DNA of 64,000 nt from Sulfurovum sp. TSL6 (GTDB lineage Bacteria; Campylobacterota; Campylobacteria; Campylobacterales; Sulfurovaceae): assembly GCF_019972115.1 (NCBI RefSeq), contig NZ_BPFJ01000001.1:434001-498000 (forward strand), given 5' to 3'. The translations under genes were made by a program, and so were the position numbers. The notes under the pieces are model-generated. The model was not told the origin of the DNA and searched no databases. It was given only the letters and a program-made list of their open reading frames with translations. Below, one piece after another: positions 17,926 to 25,838 of this stretch (position 1 is its first letter; every line of letters starts with the position of its first letter).

Positions 17926-18822
17926 TTAGTTCTTTTGGAGAATTTTTTTAGCCTGTTTTATAAAGAGCTGCTTGTTTTCCAGCATATTTTCTATCTCTTG
18001 TTTGCCGAGATCGCCAAATCTTTTTACGATATACTCTGCAACCTCCGTAGAAACAAGATCGAAGTCTGTAAAAAGTGTGTCTATGTGCATACGCAGATGA
18101 CTGATGGTATGCTCATCCTTCGGAAGATCTATATGGGAAAGCTTCAACTCTTTGATACTGTAGTTAGAATCTCTGGGATCCATTGTCTCCTGATAGCATT
18201 GCATGCTTCCAAGCTGTATAGCGGTGAGTTTTTTCCCATAAGAACACCCCGTATCGATCCCGTAAAAGTTTTCTCCTGTTTTGACCTCTTCAAAGACGCA
18301 GTGCCCGAAAATATTTATGACTTCATCGTTTGGAATTTCCATACCTTCTTCATAGCGGTTGAGTAGATAATCTTTGTAGTAGACAGGATCGTTTCGATGC
18401 TCATAAAAAGGCAGGGCAAAGCCATGGGTAATGAAATAGTTGTCTACCTGTAGGTAGATAGGAAGCGTTTTTATCCACTCAAGATGTGCGAGCATTTTGC
18501 CATGATCATCTTGGTAGCTTTGAAGTGTAAGCATTCCTCCGTAGCGTTTGTCTGAACTCCACGGGCTGTGTTTGTCATGAAAAATGGCATCTTCAAGGTA
18601 GACTTCCATGAGGTGTTCATGATTCCCCTTGACGCAATCATAACCATTTTGGATAACAAAATCGATGACATCTCTAGAGAAGTTCCCTTTATCACAGAGG
18701 TCCCCTACAAATATGAGTTCCGCATCTTTTGGAAGACGTCCAATAAGGTTTTGCAAAGTATGAAAGCATCCGTGTACATCGCCTACCACATAAATGTTTT
18801 CAATATCTCTATCCTTACGCAT
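17926..18822 (-). CDS. PrpA/ApaH-type metallophosphoesterase
   Basis: The 298-residue protein has the calcineurin-like metal sites GDVHG (D15, H17), GDLCDKG (D41) and GNHEH (66-70). These resemble bacterial PPP-type Ser/Thr phosphatases and diadenosine tetraphosphatases. Family members dephosphorylate proteins or cut Ap4A; the true substrate is not evident. A helical C-terminal region of about 60 residues follows the catalytic domain. AGGAGG precedes the ATG. Its promoter is one of the eight regulon-type copies (18844-18890). Confidence 0.9.
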   Translation of the reverse strand: MRKDRDIENIYVVGDVHGCFHTLQNLIGRLPKDAELIFVGDLCDKGNFSRDVIDFVIQNGYDCVKGNHEHLMEVYLEDAIFHDKHSPWSSDKRYGGMLTLQSYQDDHGKMLAHLEWIKTLPIYLQVDNYFITHGFALPFYEHRNDPVYYKDYLLNRYEEGMEIPNDEVINIFGHCVFEEVKTGENFYGIDTGCSYGKKLTAIQLGSMQCYQETMDPRDSNYSIKELKLSHIDLPKDEHTISHLRMHIDTLFTDFDLVSTEVAEYIVKRFGDLGKQEIENMLENKQLFIKQAKKILQKN

Positions 18823-18843
18823 GCACTGCCTCCTATTTTTTTG

Positions 18844-18890
18844 ATTATAATAAAATTAAATGAAGATTCGTAGTAAAAAGATGTCAATTC
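18844..18890 (-). promoter_or_regulatory. regulon-type promoter of the phosphatase gene
   Basis: Read on the minus strand: GAATTGACA (18890-18882), 8 bp, CTACGAA (18873-18867), 17 bp, TATAAT (18849-18844). It is one of two copies that match what I take as the consensus in both boxes. It faces the plus-strand copy at 18908. Confidence 0.8.
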
Positions 18891-18907
18891 ATCTCAATAT
18901 CTATCAT

Positions 18908-18953
18908 GGACAGTCAAAAAAACGCTATGAAAATGGTCTGAATAGACTATACT
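18908..18953 (+). promoter_or_regulatory. weaker regulon-type promoter of the SDR-DUF2867 gene
   Basis: GGACAGTCA (18908-18916), 8 bp, CTATGAA (18925-18931), 16 bp, TATACT (18948-18953). The first box is the poorest match, but the GTCA ending is shared with the trpB copy and the spacing is right. Confidence 0.5.
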
Positions 18954-18996
18954 TATTATTTAGAGAGTGTGTTATACTTTAAAAGCAGGAGTGACT

Positions 18997-20439
18997 ATGA
19001 AAGTATTACTTACCGGTGCAAACGGCTACATAGGAAGACGTCTTAAACAAACCCTTTTAGATGAGGATCTCCATTTACGCCTGCTTGTACGCAATCCAAA
19101 AAGTCTGGATTCTGATCTAAACGCTGAAATAGTACAAGGAAATACCTTTGATATGGACTCTTTGGAGCGTGCACTTGATGGCATTGATGTTGCCTACTAT
19201 CTCATACACTCTTTGCAACACAAAAACTATAAAGAGCTTGACAAACAAAGTGCGCAAAATTTTCTGGATGCAGCCATCAAAAAAGGGGTTAAACGTATCA
19301 TATACCTGGGTGGACTTGGTGTGAAAGAACATGCAAGTGAACATCTTTTAAGCCGTATAGAAACAGGAGAAATACTTTCAAGCAGACCTGACAAGATAGA
19401 GACGATCTGGATACGTGCAGGGGTTATCATAGGTTCTGGAAGTGCCAGCTTTGAGATCATCAGGCATCTTACAGAAAAACTGCCTATCATGGTCACACCT
19501 AAATGGGTTAATACCTTAGCGCAGCCCATTGGTGTAGATGATGTCATTGCCTACTTGAATGCCTCAAAGGACCTTAGTATCGATAGTAATCTTGTAGTGG
19601 ATATTGGCAGTGAGAAGATGACTTATAAAGAGATGATGCTGGCTTGTGCCAATGCACTTGGTCTCCGACGCTGGATCTTTCCGCTTCCCGTACTGACTAT
19701 CAATCTCTCTTCATATTGGCTGAATCTATTTACCCCTGTACCTTATACGATTGCACGTTCACTGATAGAAGGACTTTCCTCAGAAGTGGTCATACAAAAT
19801 GACAATGCTAAGCGATATTTTAGTCATATCCAGCCTATGGAATTTAAAGAAGCCGTTGAAAAAGCGATCAAAGAGATGGAAGAGAATCAAGTTTTTAGTC
19901 GCTGGAGTGATGCAGGAGGCGGACAGGACCTATGGGAGAAACAGCATAAAGGTGATCCTTCATCAGCAGTTTTGATGGATCGCCAGTCTATGAAGCTGGG
20001 TGATATTCCAAAAGAGACGGTCTATCGTACTTTTTGTGCTATAGGTGGTAAAGAGGGATGGTTCGGATATGATTGGCTTTGGGAGATCAGAGGCTGGATG
20101 GATAAAATGATCGGTGGTGCTGGACTTAACAGGGGACGAAGACATAGTCAGCATCTTAGAATAGGAGAGAGTGTTGACTTTTGGAGAGTTGAAGATCTGA
20201 GTGTCAATGAAAGGCTGCTACTCTATGCACAAATGAAAGTACCAGGTAAAGCTTGGCTGGAGTTCAAGATAAAAGGGGATGAATTGGTGCAGACTGCGTA
20301 TTTTTATCCTCGTGGATTGTGGGGAAGACTCTACTGGTATATACTTACCCCCGTACACTATTTGGTTTTTAGCAATATGATAAGATCTATATTAAAAAAA
20401 GCACGAAACAATAAACAGACAAAAAACAACTATGAATAG
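18997..20439 (+). CDS. NAD(P)-binding SDR protein with DUF2867 domain
   Basis: Residues 1-290 form an atypical short-chain dehydrogenase/epimerase domain with the nucleotide loop LLTGANGYIGRRL and a YYLIHSL segment. Residues from about 310 resemble DUF2867, ending near a hydrophobic segment (LYWYILTPVHYLVF). Proteins of this two-domain build are widespread, and their substrates are unknown. I placed the start at the ATG at 18997 behind CAGGA; upstream in-frame sequence lacks a suitable start. It is divergent from the phosphatase gene and followed by the lipocalin gene 39 bp later. Confidence 0.88.
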   Translation: MKVLLTGANGYIGRRLKQTLLDEDLHLRLLVRNPKSLDSDLNAEIVQGNTFDMDSLERALDGIDVAYYLIHSLQHKNYKELDKQSAQNFLDAAIKKGVKRIIYLGGLGVKEHASEHLLSRIETGEILSSRPDKIETIWIRAGVIIGSGSASFEIIRHLTEKLPIMVTPKWVNTLAQPIGVDDVIAYLNASKDLSIDSNLVVDIGSEKMTYKEMMLACANALGLRRWIFPLPVLTINLSSYWLNLFTPVPYTIARSLIEGLSSEVVIQNDNAKRYFSHIQPMEFKEAVEKAIKEMEENQVFSRWSDAGGGQDLWEKQHKGDPSSAVLMDRQSMKLGDIPKETVYRTFCAIGGKEGWFGYDWLWEIRGWMDKMIGGAGLNRGRRHSQHLRIGESVDFWRVEDLSVNERLLLYAQMKVPGKAWLEFKIKGDELVQTAYFYPRGLWGRLYWYILTPVHYLVFSNMIRSILKKARNNKQTKNNYE

Positions 20440-20478
20440 ATCATCAGAAAGAGTAAAATAAATAAAAAGGAGTCCACT

Positions 20479-21015
20479 ATGAAAAAATTACTATTACCTC
20501 TTTTACTTGCATTGGTTTTTCTTGTGACAGGGTGTGAAGACAAAAAACCGCAAAAAGTCACTCCTGTTGAGGGCTTTAAACTCTCAGAGTATCTAGGCAC
20601 ATGGTATGAGATAGTAAGACTTGAACATAGATTTGAAAAAGGTATGGAAGCGATATCGGCAACTTACAGTATGAGAGAAGATGGTGGTGTAAAGGTACTC
20701 AATAAAGGATACAAAACCAAAGAGAAAGAGTGGAGTGAGGCAGAAGGTAAAGCCTATTTTGTAGAAAGTCCTGACAAAGGCTTTTTAAAAGTATCATTTT
20801 TTGGACCTTTTTACGGTTCATATATAGTCATGGACACAGATTATGAAACCTACACGATGATCAGTGGACCTGATCTGAGTTATTTCTGGATACTCTCTAG
20901 AAAACCGACACTCGATGATAAGATACTGAACAGACTTTTAGCGCAAGCAAAAGAAGCAGGGTTTGACACTAGTAAACTTATTTATCCAGATCAAAGTATG
21001 AATGATGGCAGATAG
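20479..21015 (+). CDS. lipocalin (Blc-like) lipoprotein
   Basis: The 178-residue protein has a lipoprotein signal with lipobox LVTGC (C19) and the lipocalin signature YLGTWYEIVRLEHRFEKGM. A later segment FWILSRKPTLDD is typical of bacterial Blc lipocalins, which bind fatty acids or lysophospholipids at the outer membrane. A second lipocalin, without a clear lipobox, lies at 36046. The stop codon overlaps the next gene. AAAAGGAG precedes the ATG. Confidence 0.92.
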   Translation: MKKLLLPLLLALVFLVTGCEDKKPQKVTPVEGFKLSEYLGTWYEIVRLEHRFEKGMEAISATYSMREDGGVKVLNKGYKTKEKEWSEAEGKAYFVESPDKGFLKVSFFGPFYGSYIVMDTDYETYTMISGPDLSYFWILSRKPTLDDKILNRLLAQAKEAGFDTSKLIYPDQSMNDGR

Positions 21016-21397
21016 AGCACTCATCATCGTAGCGCATGGCAGCCGAAAAAACTCTTCCAATGAAGAGGTCAAGGCACTAGGAGAAAAAGTAAAATCCATA
21101 CAGGATAAACACTACACATTAGTGATGACATCATTTTTAGAATTTGTAACTCCTTCTTTGGAAGAGAGTATTCTCTCCTGTATCGATAAGGGTGTCAGTG
21201 AGATAGTCATCTTACCTTACTTTCTGGCTTCTGGTAACCATGTCACCCGAGACATCCCTGAAGTGGTTCAAAAGATACAGGCATCACACCCGCAAGTAAA
21301 AATAACACTCAAAGAACATTTAGGCAGTGCATCAGGTATGGTGAAACTTCTAAGTGATATGGCTGCAGTTCAAACAAAAAACTCTAAAACTCAATAA
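21002..21397 (+). CDS. CbiX/SirB-like chelatase domain protein
   Basis: The 131-residue protein matches the short, single-domain CbiX family: ALIIVAHGSRKNSSNEEV with the metal-binding H12, and VILPYFLASGNHVTRDIPEVV. Such proteins insert cobalt, iron or nickel into sirohydrochlorin-type tetrapyrroles. It overlaps the lipocalin gene by 14 bp. The second ATG (21005) is an equally possible start. The C-terminal 20 residues are variable and end before an AT-rich palindrome. Confidence 0.88.
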   Translation: MMADRALIIVAHGSRKNSSNEEVKALGEKVKSIQDKHYTLVMTSFLEFVTPSLEESILSCIDKGVSEIVILPYFLASGNHVTRDIPEVVQKIQASHPQVKITLKEHLGSASGMVKLLSDMAAVQTKNSKTQ

Positions 21398-21436
21398 ATA
21401 CACTACAAGTTTTAGAGGCAATAAATAATAGGATAG

Positions 21437-21471
21437 AAAACCTTATAAAATTATATATTTTATAAGGTTTT
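21437..21471. repeat. CCTTATAA/TTATAAGG palindrome, copy P1
   Basis: Perfect 14-bp arms AAAACCTTATAAAA and TTTTATAAGGTTTT around a 7-nt loop. It sits 40 bp after the CbiX gene and could act as a bidirectional terminator. It belongs to a family of related palindromes in this window. Confidence 0.85.
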
Positions 21472-21487
21472 GGAAACAAAACATTTC

Positions 21488-21551
21488 TGATATACTCTTA
21501 AGACTGAAATATCGCAATAAAAGGACATTATGTTCCTTGGATAAATAGTTA
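21488..21551 (+). repeat. 64-bp leader repeat, copy 1
   Basis: This differs from the copy at 54375-54438 at only 4 of 64 positions. It contains AAGGACATT, then a four-codon reading frame starting ATGTTC and ending TAA, and finishes with AATAGTTA. Identity to the other copy stops at GTTA, just before the unrelated downstream genes. Confidence 0.9.
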
Positions 21552-21572
21552 TGAGTATCAAGGAATGAAACA

Positions 21573-21953
21573 TTGAAAAGCAAGATTACAATAATCTCTC
21601 TTAGTTTAATTATAGTTATGTATTTAGCTTTTAAGGGTTTTATACATATACTGAGTAGTTCAAACTATAAACTGAACTCAATCAAGTCAGCATCAAATAC
21701 AAAATTTATAGTTAGTGAATTTGAATCACTTAGTGAAGCAGGTCATGCGCCCTATGGAAAACACTTAACCTTATCTAAAAAACCTATAGATACTCCAAGT
21801 GAAGGACATATTATATATGCTGGCTATTGCCTCAACCTTGAATATTCATGGCTATCTAATAATAGAATTCAAGTTAACTGCAGAACTGACAAGCCTGAAA
21901 ACCCTGTTTCATTATCAAAAACTGCATATGGTATTGTTGTTGAATACAATTAA
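21573..21953 (+). CDS. small orphan protein with N-terminal membrane anchor, cassette-like
   Basis: The 126-residue protein begins with a hydrophobic helix (TIISLSLIIVMYLAFKGFIHIL) and continues with a likely periplasmic strand-rich domain containing two cysteines (GYCLNLEYSWLSNN, QVNCRTD), possibly a disulfide. I do not recognise the family. The start is TTG behind CAAGGA, since the nearby ATG is followed by a stop. The gene is preceded by the repeated 64-bp leader, and its ends carry matching GTTATGA cores, as in an integron cassette. Base composition is more AT-rich than the housekeeping genes. Confidence 0.7.
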   Translation: MKSKITIISLSLIIVMYLAFKGFIHILSSSNYKLNSIKSASNTKFIVSEFESLSEAGHAPYGKHLTLSKKPIDTPSEGHIIYAGYCLNLEYSWLSNNRIQVNCRTDKPENPVSLSKTAYGIVVEYN

Positions 21954-21954
21954 A

Positions 21955-22004
21955 CTCATAACAAGATGTTCATACAGGATGCAAAATTTAACTAAGCGTT
22001 ATGA
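21955..22004 (+). other. possible minimal attC-like site
   Basis: CTCATAAC (21955-21962) is the exact reverse complement of GTTATGAG at the upstream end of the gene (21548-21555). GTTATGA recurs at 21998-22004. This is the arrangement of R'' and R' cores in an inserted cassette. The interior shows no convincing L-box pairing and the site is shorter than usual, so this is tentative. Confidence 0.4.
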
Positions 22005-22037
22005 ATCACTTACAAATAAATTTTATTAAGGAGTGTC

Positions 22038-22874
22038 ATGAAACTAACCTCATTTATTAATACTCTCTTTTTCCCTGTTTTATTATTGGCAACACCAAAT
22101 GAGACAAACTATCTAAAACTAAAAACAACTTGGGACAACAATATCACATATCTCAAGTTTATGTTGAAATCTCCAATGATTGGAGAAGAACGATATAATT
22201 ATCAAAAAGGTATGGAGGAAAATTATATTAGCCATATTTCAGTAATAGATATAAAAAAAGATAAAAAAATATTAGATGTTTCTACAAGTTCTTATATGCG
22301 TGAAAATCTAATTATTAAATTTAAATATATTGATATTGAGAGATCTGAAAATATAAAATTTATTATTACTGACAACAAAGGTTCTCAAAATAATTATAAT
22401 GCAAATACCAACAAAGGCAAGAGCCAATATTTGACTCCATCTAAAGCCACAGCATTATATGACAAAGTAGAAACAATTAATTACAGAAAACAAAATCCTC
22501 AAATTTTTAAATCTAAAAATATTGATGAAGCGATAAAAGCACTTTATGGTACCGTAAAGGAACCTATTGAAAACAAAATAAAGCTTTCTTTAAAAGAACA
22601 TAATTATTGTCATGAACTAATTCCTATTCATATTTCGTCCGATGTTGACTTGGAATCTTTTGCAATTTTTAATAATCAAAACAAATATCCTACAATAGCG
22701 GTATTTTCTCTTGATAAAGTGAAAATGATAGATCTTAAATTTAATGTGCGTATGTTTAAAACATGTACGGACTATTCTATTATTATCGTAGGAAAAGACA
22801 GTATGGGAAATATTTATATAACAAGTGAGAAAGCTCGTGTGGCATGTGCAGATGGTTGTGGTGGAGGCGGATAA
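22038..22874 (+). CDS. exported SoxZ-SoxY-like fusion protein
   Basis: The 278-residue protein has a signal peptide (about 1-19). Residues 25-110 follow the SoxZ pattern: a KSPMIGEERYNYQKG segment in place of the usual HPMETGLR, then ISHISV, a YMRENLIIKFKY strand and FIITDNKG. Residues 165-278 follow SoxY: NIDEAIKALYG, RMFKTCTDYSIIIVG, and a C-terminal ADGCGGGG with C274 where SoxY has its substrate-carrying Cys in GGCGG. SoxYZ carries sulfur intermediates in the periplasm during thiosulfate oxidation. Here both parts lie in one chain in the order Z-Y, with divergent sequence and no other sox genes nearby. AAGGAG precedes the ATG. The function as a sulfur carrier is inferred. Confidence 0.78.
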   Translation: MKLTSFINTLFFPVLLLATPNETNYLKLKTTWDNNITYLKFMLKSPMIGEERYNYQKGMEENYISHISVIDIKKDKKILDVSTSSYMRENLIIKFKYIDIERSENIKFIITDNKGSQNNYNANTNKGKSQYLTPSKATALYDKVETINYRKQNPQIFKSKNIDEAIKALYGTVKEPIENKIKLSLKEHNYCHELIPIHISSDVDLESFAIFNNQNKYPTIAVFSLDKVKMIDLKFNVRMFKTCTDYSIIIVGKDSMGNIYITSEKARVACADGCGGGG

Positions 22875-22955
22875 ATGAAAGACTTTACCTAATTAATAAA
22901 TAAGATATTATCGCAAATATGAGGATCAATACAGACTTTGTATTTCCTAAAAACT

Positions 22956-23027
22956 AAAACCTTATAATCTAACATAGAATATGACGGGTAAGTAAACCTC
23001 ATAAAGTTATATATTTTATAAGGTTTT
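22956..23027. repeat. compound palindrome, copy P2
   Basis: A left half AAAACCTTATAATCTAAC (22956-22973) is followed after 20 bp by AAACCTCATAAAG...TTTTATAAGGTTTT (22994-23027). The outer arms pair as well as the inner ones. The left half with its TTCCTAAAAAC lead-in recurs at 29620 and 54908. Confidence 0.75.
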
Positions 23028-23136
23028 CTCTTCACACTAGTTTCACACTTCTATTTTATACTTCATCTGAATTTGGATAAAGCGTTTCTGATTTGAATAT
23101 CAGATAAGCATTACAAAAAAATTAAAAGGATTTATA

Positions 23137-23280
23137 ATGAAAAAATTAACAGCAATCTTACTTCTAACAATCGGTTTAGCTTCAAGCGCTATGGCACATC
23201 ACCCTGCACCAGTAGATCAAGCTGGCTCAGGAATACCAGATAATTCTGGACACTGGGATGCATTTCTTGGTGGTCTCTAG
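23137..23280 (+). CDS. 47-residue exported peptide
   Basis: This short gene has an AAAAGGA Shine-Dalgarno and encodes a classic signal peptide (MKKLTAILLLTIGLASSAMA), with cleavage expected before H21. The 27-residue mature part starts HHPAPVD, is rich in Gly, Pro and Asp, and ends WDAFLGGL. It has no cysteine. A strong terminator follows 35 bp after the stop, so it forms a complete monocistronic unit. I do not recognise it. It could be a secreted or periplasmic peptide, possibly metal-binding through the paired histidines, but this is a guess. Confidence 0.7.
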   Translation: MKKLTAILLLTIGLASSAMAHHPAPVDQAGSGIPDNSGHWDAFLGGL

Positions 23281-23315
23281 TTCATTATATTAATATATTT
23301 TGGATAAAAAAAAGC

Positions 23316-23350
23316 AAGGCGTATCCTAAATTTGGGATATGCCTTTTTTT
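23316..23350 (+). terminator. Rho-independent terminator
   Basis: A stem AAGGCGTATCC / GGGATATGCCTT (one wobble or mismatch) with a short loop is followed by a run of seven T. The A tract upstream would let it work in both directions. It ends the 47-residue peptide unit. Confidence 0.85.
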
Positions 23351-23400
23351 ATTTCTTCGATCAAAACACCAATTTTTAAACTAATTTTATTTGTTGCACC

Positions 23401-23435
23401 AAAACCTCATAAAGTTATATATTTTATAAGGTTTT
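23401..23435. repeat. CCTCATAA/TTATAAGG palindrome, copy P3
   Basis: AAAACCTCATAAAG then TTATATA then TTTTATAAGGTTTT. It is identical to the right part of P2 over 34 bp. It lies between the peptide gene's terminator and the end of the patatin gene. Confidence 0.85.
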
Positions 23436-23517
23436 ATATAAGGAAAAGTAGAAGATGTTTTTTATTTGCCTTTTAATATCTGTAAATAACCTTTTCATCT
23501 CAAAATCAATACTTTAA

Positions 23518-24687
23518 TTAATATTTGAGTGTTGTATTCCAAGCCGATTTTGAACGTCCCTTTTCATATCCTACTTGATAAAGTGCATTCATATATTTTT
23601 TGTCAATAACATATTCCAAAGGCACATCAAAACTCTTTGGTACATTGGTTATATATACATTAAATCCATCACGTTTAGCTAATGAGGTGATATTGACTAA
23701 GTCACCCACCCCATGGTATTTTGTTAAGGTATAAAATGATCGCTTTGCAATATCACTTAGGGAAAGAGAAACAGGTTTATACACAGGGTCTATCTTTGTA
23801 TTTCGTATCAGCCACATATTTTTTTGAGGATGTATATTTAACAAACGCTGCAGCTTCTGAATATCCATATCACGAGGATATACAAATATCTGTCTGGTAA
23901 CGCCACCGTCTACATGTACTTCCTCGTGTCTCTTTCCATTAATCACCACATCTATGAGTACCGGTGGGAAGGCTCCAGGGATGGAAGATGAGGCTAATAT
24001 GATATCTCTGATAAGTTTTGGGGCATCTGAACGACCACTTAAAGCAATTTTAGTAATATCCCAGACGACGGGGCGCTGTGCATCAAGATTGGTAGTACCG
24101 ATCTGTAGTATACGCCCCTTTCTTGCCTCCTTTGCCAACTCCGCTATGAAAGCATCATTTATCTCTTCAGTAAGGATCTTTTTAAGTGGTGCCGTATCCC
24201 CTAGTGAGGCACCAAAAAGTGCCTCCATCGGTGAGAATAGGACGATGTTCTTTTGAGAGGACTCTGTATAGAGCCTTTCTATCACTCTATCATACTTTGG
24301 CCCCAAGAATGCAAAAGGAGCCATCAGCGCACCGGTCGAAATACCTGTCACCACAGTGAACTGAGGTCTGTCTCCACGTTCACTCCAACCCTTCAAGAAA
24401 CCCGCACCATATGCTCCATCCTCAGCACCGCCTGAAAGGGCAAGTATATCTATTCTTTTACGAAAACTTTTATTGGCTTCAAGTCTTTTTATATTCGATC
24501 TTGTATAGGTATACTTTGCTGTTTCATCACCCCAGTAACGAATGTTTGTATACCCCATAATCGTAGCTTTAGTATAATTTTCTGCAGCAGGTGGAGGGAA
24601 TGAGCGTTGCTTAGTAGAGCAGGCAGAGAAAAACAACATGAATGGTAAAATATTTACCAGTATCAATGAAATCTTTTTCTTATGCAT
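23518..24687 (-). CDS. patatin-like phospholipase lipoprotein
   Basis: The 389-residue protein has a lipoprotein signal peptide with lipobox FSAC (C23). The patatin catalytic dyad is visible: nucleophile S117 in GISTG and D260 in HVDGGVTRQ. The oxyanion loop is the slightly unusual SGGAEDGAYGAGFL. Patatins hydrolyse acyl lipids. I moved the start from an upstream in-frame Met to the ATG at 24687, which has GGAAGGAG and gives a proper lipoprotein signal. It follows the RbbA-type export operon with a 32-bp gap and is probably co-transcribed. Confidence 0.92.
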   Translation of the reverse strand: MHKKKISLILVNILPFMLFFSACSTKQRSFPPPAAENYTKATIMGYTNIRYWGDETAKYTYTRSNIKRLEANKSFRKRIDILALSGGAEDGAYGAGFLKGWSERGDRPQFTVVTGISTGALMAPFAFLGPKYDRVIERLYTESSQKNIVLFSPMEALFGASLGDTAPLKKILTEEINDAFIAELAKEARKGRILQIGTTNLDAQRPVVWDITKIALSGRSDAPKLIRDIILASSSIPGAFPPVLIDVVINGKRHEEVHVDGGVTRQIFVYPRDMDIQKLQRLLNIHPQKNMWLIRNTKIDPVYKPVSLSLSDIAKRSFYTLTKYHGVGDLVNITSLAKRDGFNVYITNVPKSFDVPLEYVIDKKYMNALYQVGYEKGRSKSAWNTTLKY

Positions 24688-24719
24688 GTACACTCCTTCC
24701 ATAGTATCACTTAATCCCC

Positions 24720-25838
24720 TTAATTTAAACTCTTCTTGAAGATTGAAAGAGAAAATACAAAGAAAAACATCCCTATGACAAAAATCCAAAACATATCAAC
24801 CCATACAACATCCAGCCCAGCTCCTCGATAGAGAATTGCCTGAGACATACTCACAAAGTGGCTTGTAGGCATCAGCAACATAAAATTTTGAAGCAGTTGC
24901 GGCATACTCTCAAAAGGAGTGATAGCTCCAGAGAGTATATGAAGCGGCAAAATGGTGATAATGATAATAAGCCCCAGCTGCGGCATAGATTTAGCGACAG
25001 TCCCCATGAATATCCCCATTGATGTTGTTGAAAAAAGCATTAAAAATGCCCCGAATAAAAAAAGCCCTTCAGATCCTGCTATTGGAACATCCAGCACGCC
25101 TTTGATCACAAACTGCAAAGATAGTGCTGCGGCCAATAAGACAATAACTCCCATGGACCAAACTTTAGAGAGCATGATCTCAGCAGCATTCAATGGCATG
25201 ACCATCAGGTGCTCAAGTGTTCCATGTTCTCGCTCACGAATAAGTGCGGCACCTGAGAGAATGATCGAAAGAAGGGTTATCTGCTCAATAAACTCCATCA
25301 CACTTCCAAACCATGTGCTTTCAAGCGCCGGATTAAACTTCATACGGGCAACAAGTTCTACCGGAACCGAAATGTCTGCTGAAGTACCTTGTAAAAAAGT
25401 GCGGACTTCATCGTTGATCATCTGCTGTATGTACCCCGCACCGATACCTGCCTGTGACATACGCGTAGCATCGATATTGAGTTGGATGGTAGGTTGTCTT
25501 CCTTGCAGTACTTCCTTCTCAAATGAAGGTGGAATGGTAAGGACAAACGTGTATACCCCCTTATCCATTCCATAGTCAATCTTATCTGCCTCTATCAGAT
25601 CAGGAGGAAGGAAACGTGGTTTGTAAAATGCTCCAATAATCCGTGCTGAGAGTACCGATTGATCTTCATCATTGAAAGCAACAGGAACTTTGTTAAATTC
25701 CGAAGAGGTTGCGGTTGCACCAAGGTAGATAGCAAAAGAGAATGTATAGACTATCAGAATGGTCAACATTTTATCATGCCATACACTTTGAAGTTCTTTG
25801 ATTCCAAGACGATAGATGTTCAGAAGACTTCTTTTCAT
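24720..25838 (-). CDS. ABC-2 type permease, YhhJ-like
   Basis: The 372-residue inner membrane protein has one N-terminal helix, a periplasmic domain of about 150 residues and a C-terminal ABC-2 core of five or six helices (IREREHGTLEHLMVMPL, then a segment with LSGAITPFESMP). This is the build of YhhJ, YbhR and YbhS in multidrug and hydrophobic-compound export. It follows the RbbA-like gene directly, with AGGAGG before its ATG, giving the gene order known for yhiI-rbbA-yhhJ in E. coli. Confidence 0.9.
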   Translation of the reverse strand: MKRSLLNIYRLGIKELQSVWHDKMLTILIVYTFSFAIYLGATATSSEFNKVPVAFNDEDQSVLSARIIGAFYKPRFLPPDLIEADKIDYGMDKGVYTFVLTIPPSFEKEVLQGRQPTIQLNIDATRMSQAGIGAGYIQQMINDEVRTFLQGTSADISVPVELVARMKFNPALESTWFGSVMEFIEQITLLSIILSGAALIREREHGTLEHLMVMPLNAAEIMLSKVWSMGVIVLLAAALSLQFVIKGVLDVPIAGSEGLFLFGAFLMLFSTTSMGIFMGTVAKSMPQLGLIIIITILPLHILSGAITPFESMPQLLQNFMLLMPTSHFVSMSQAILYRGAGLDVVWVDMFWIFVIGMFFFVFSLSIFKKSLN

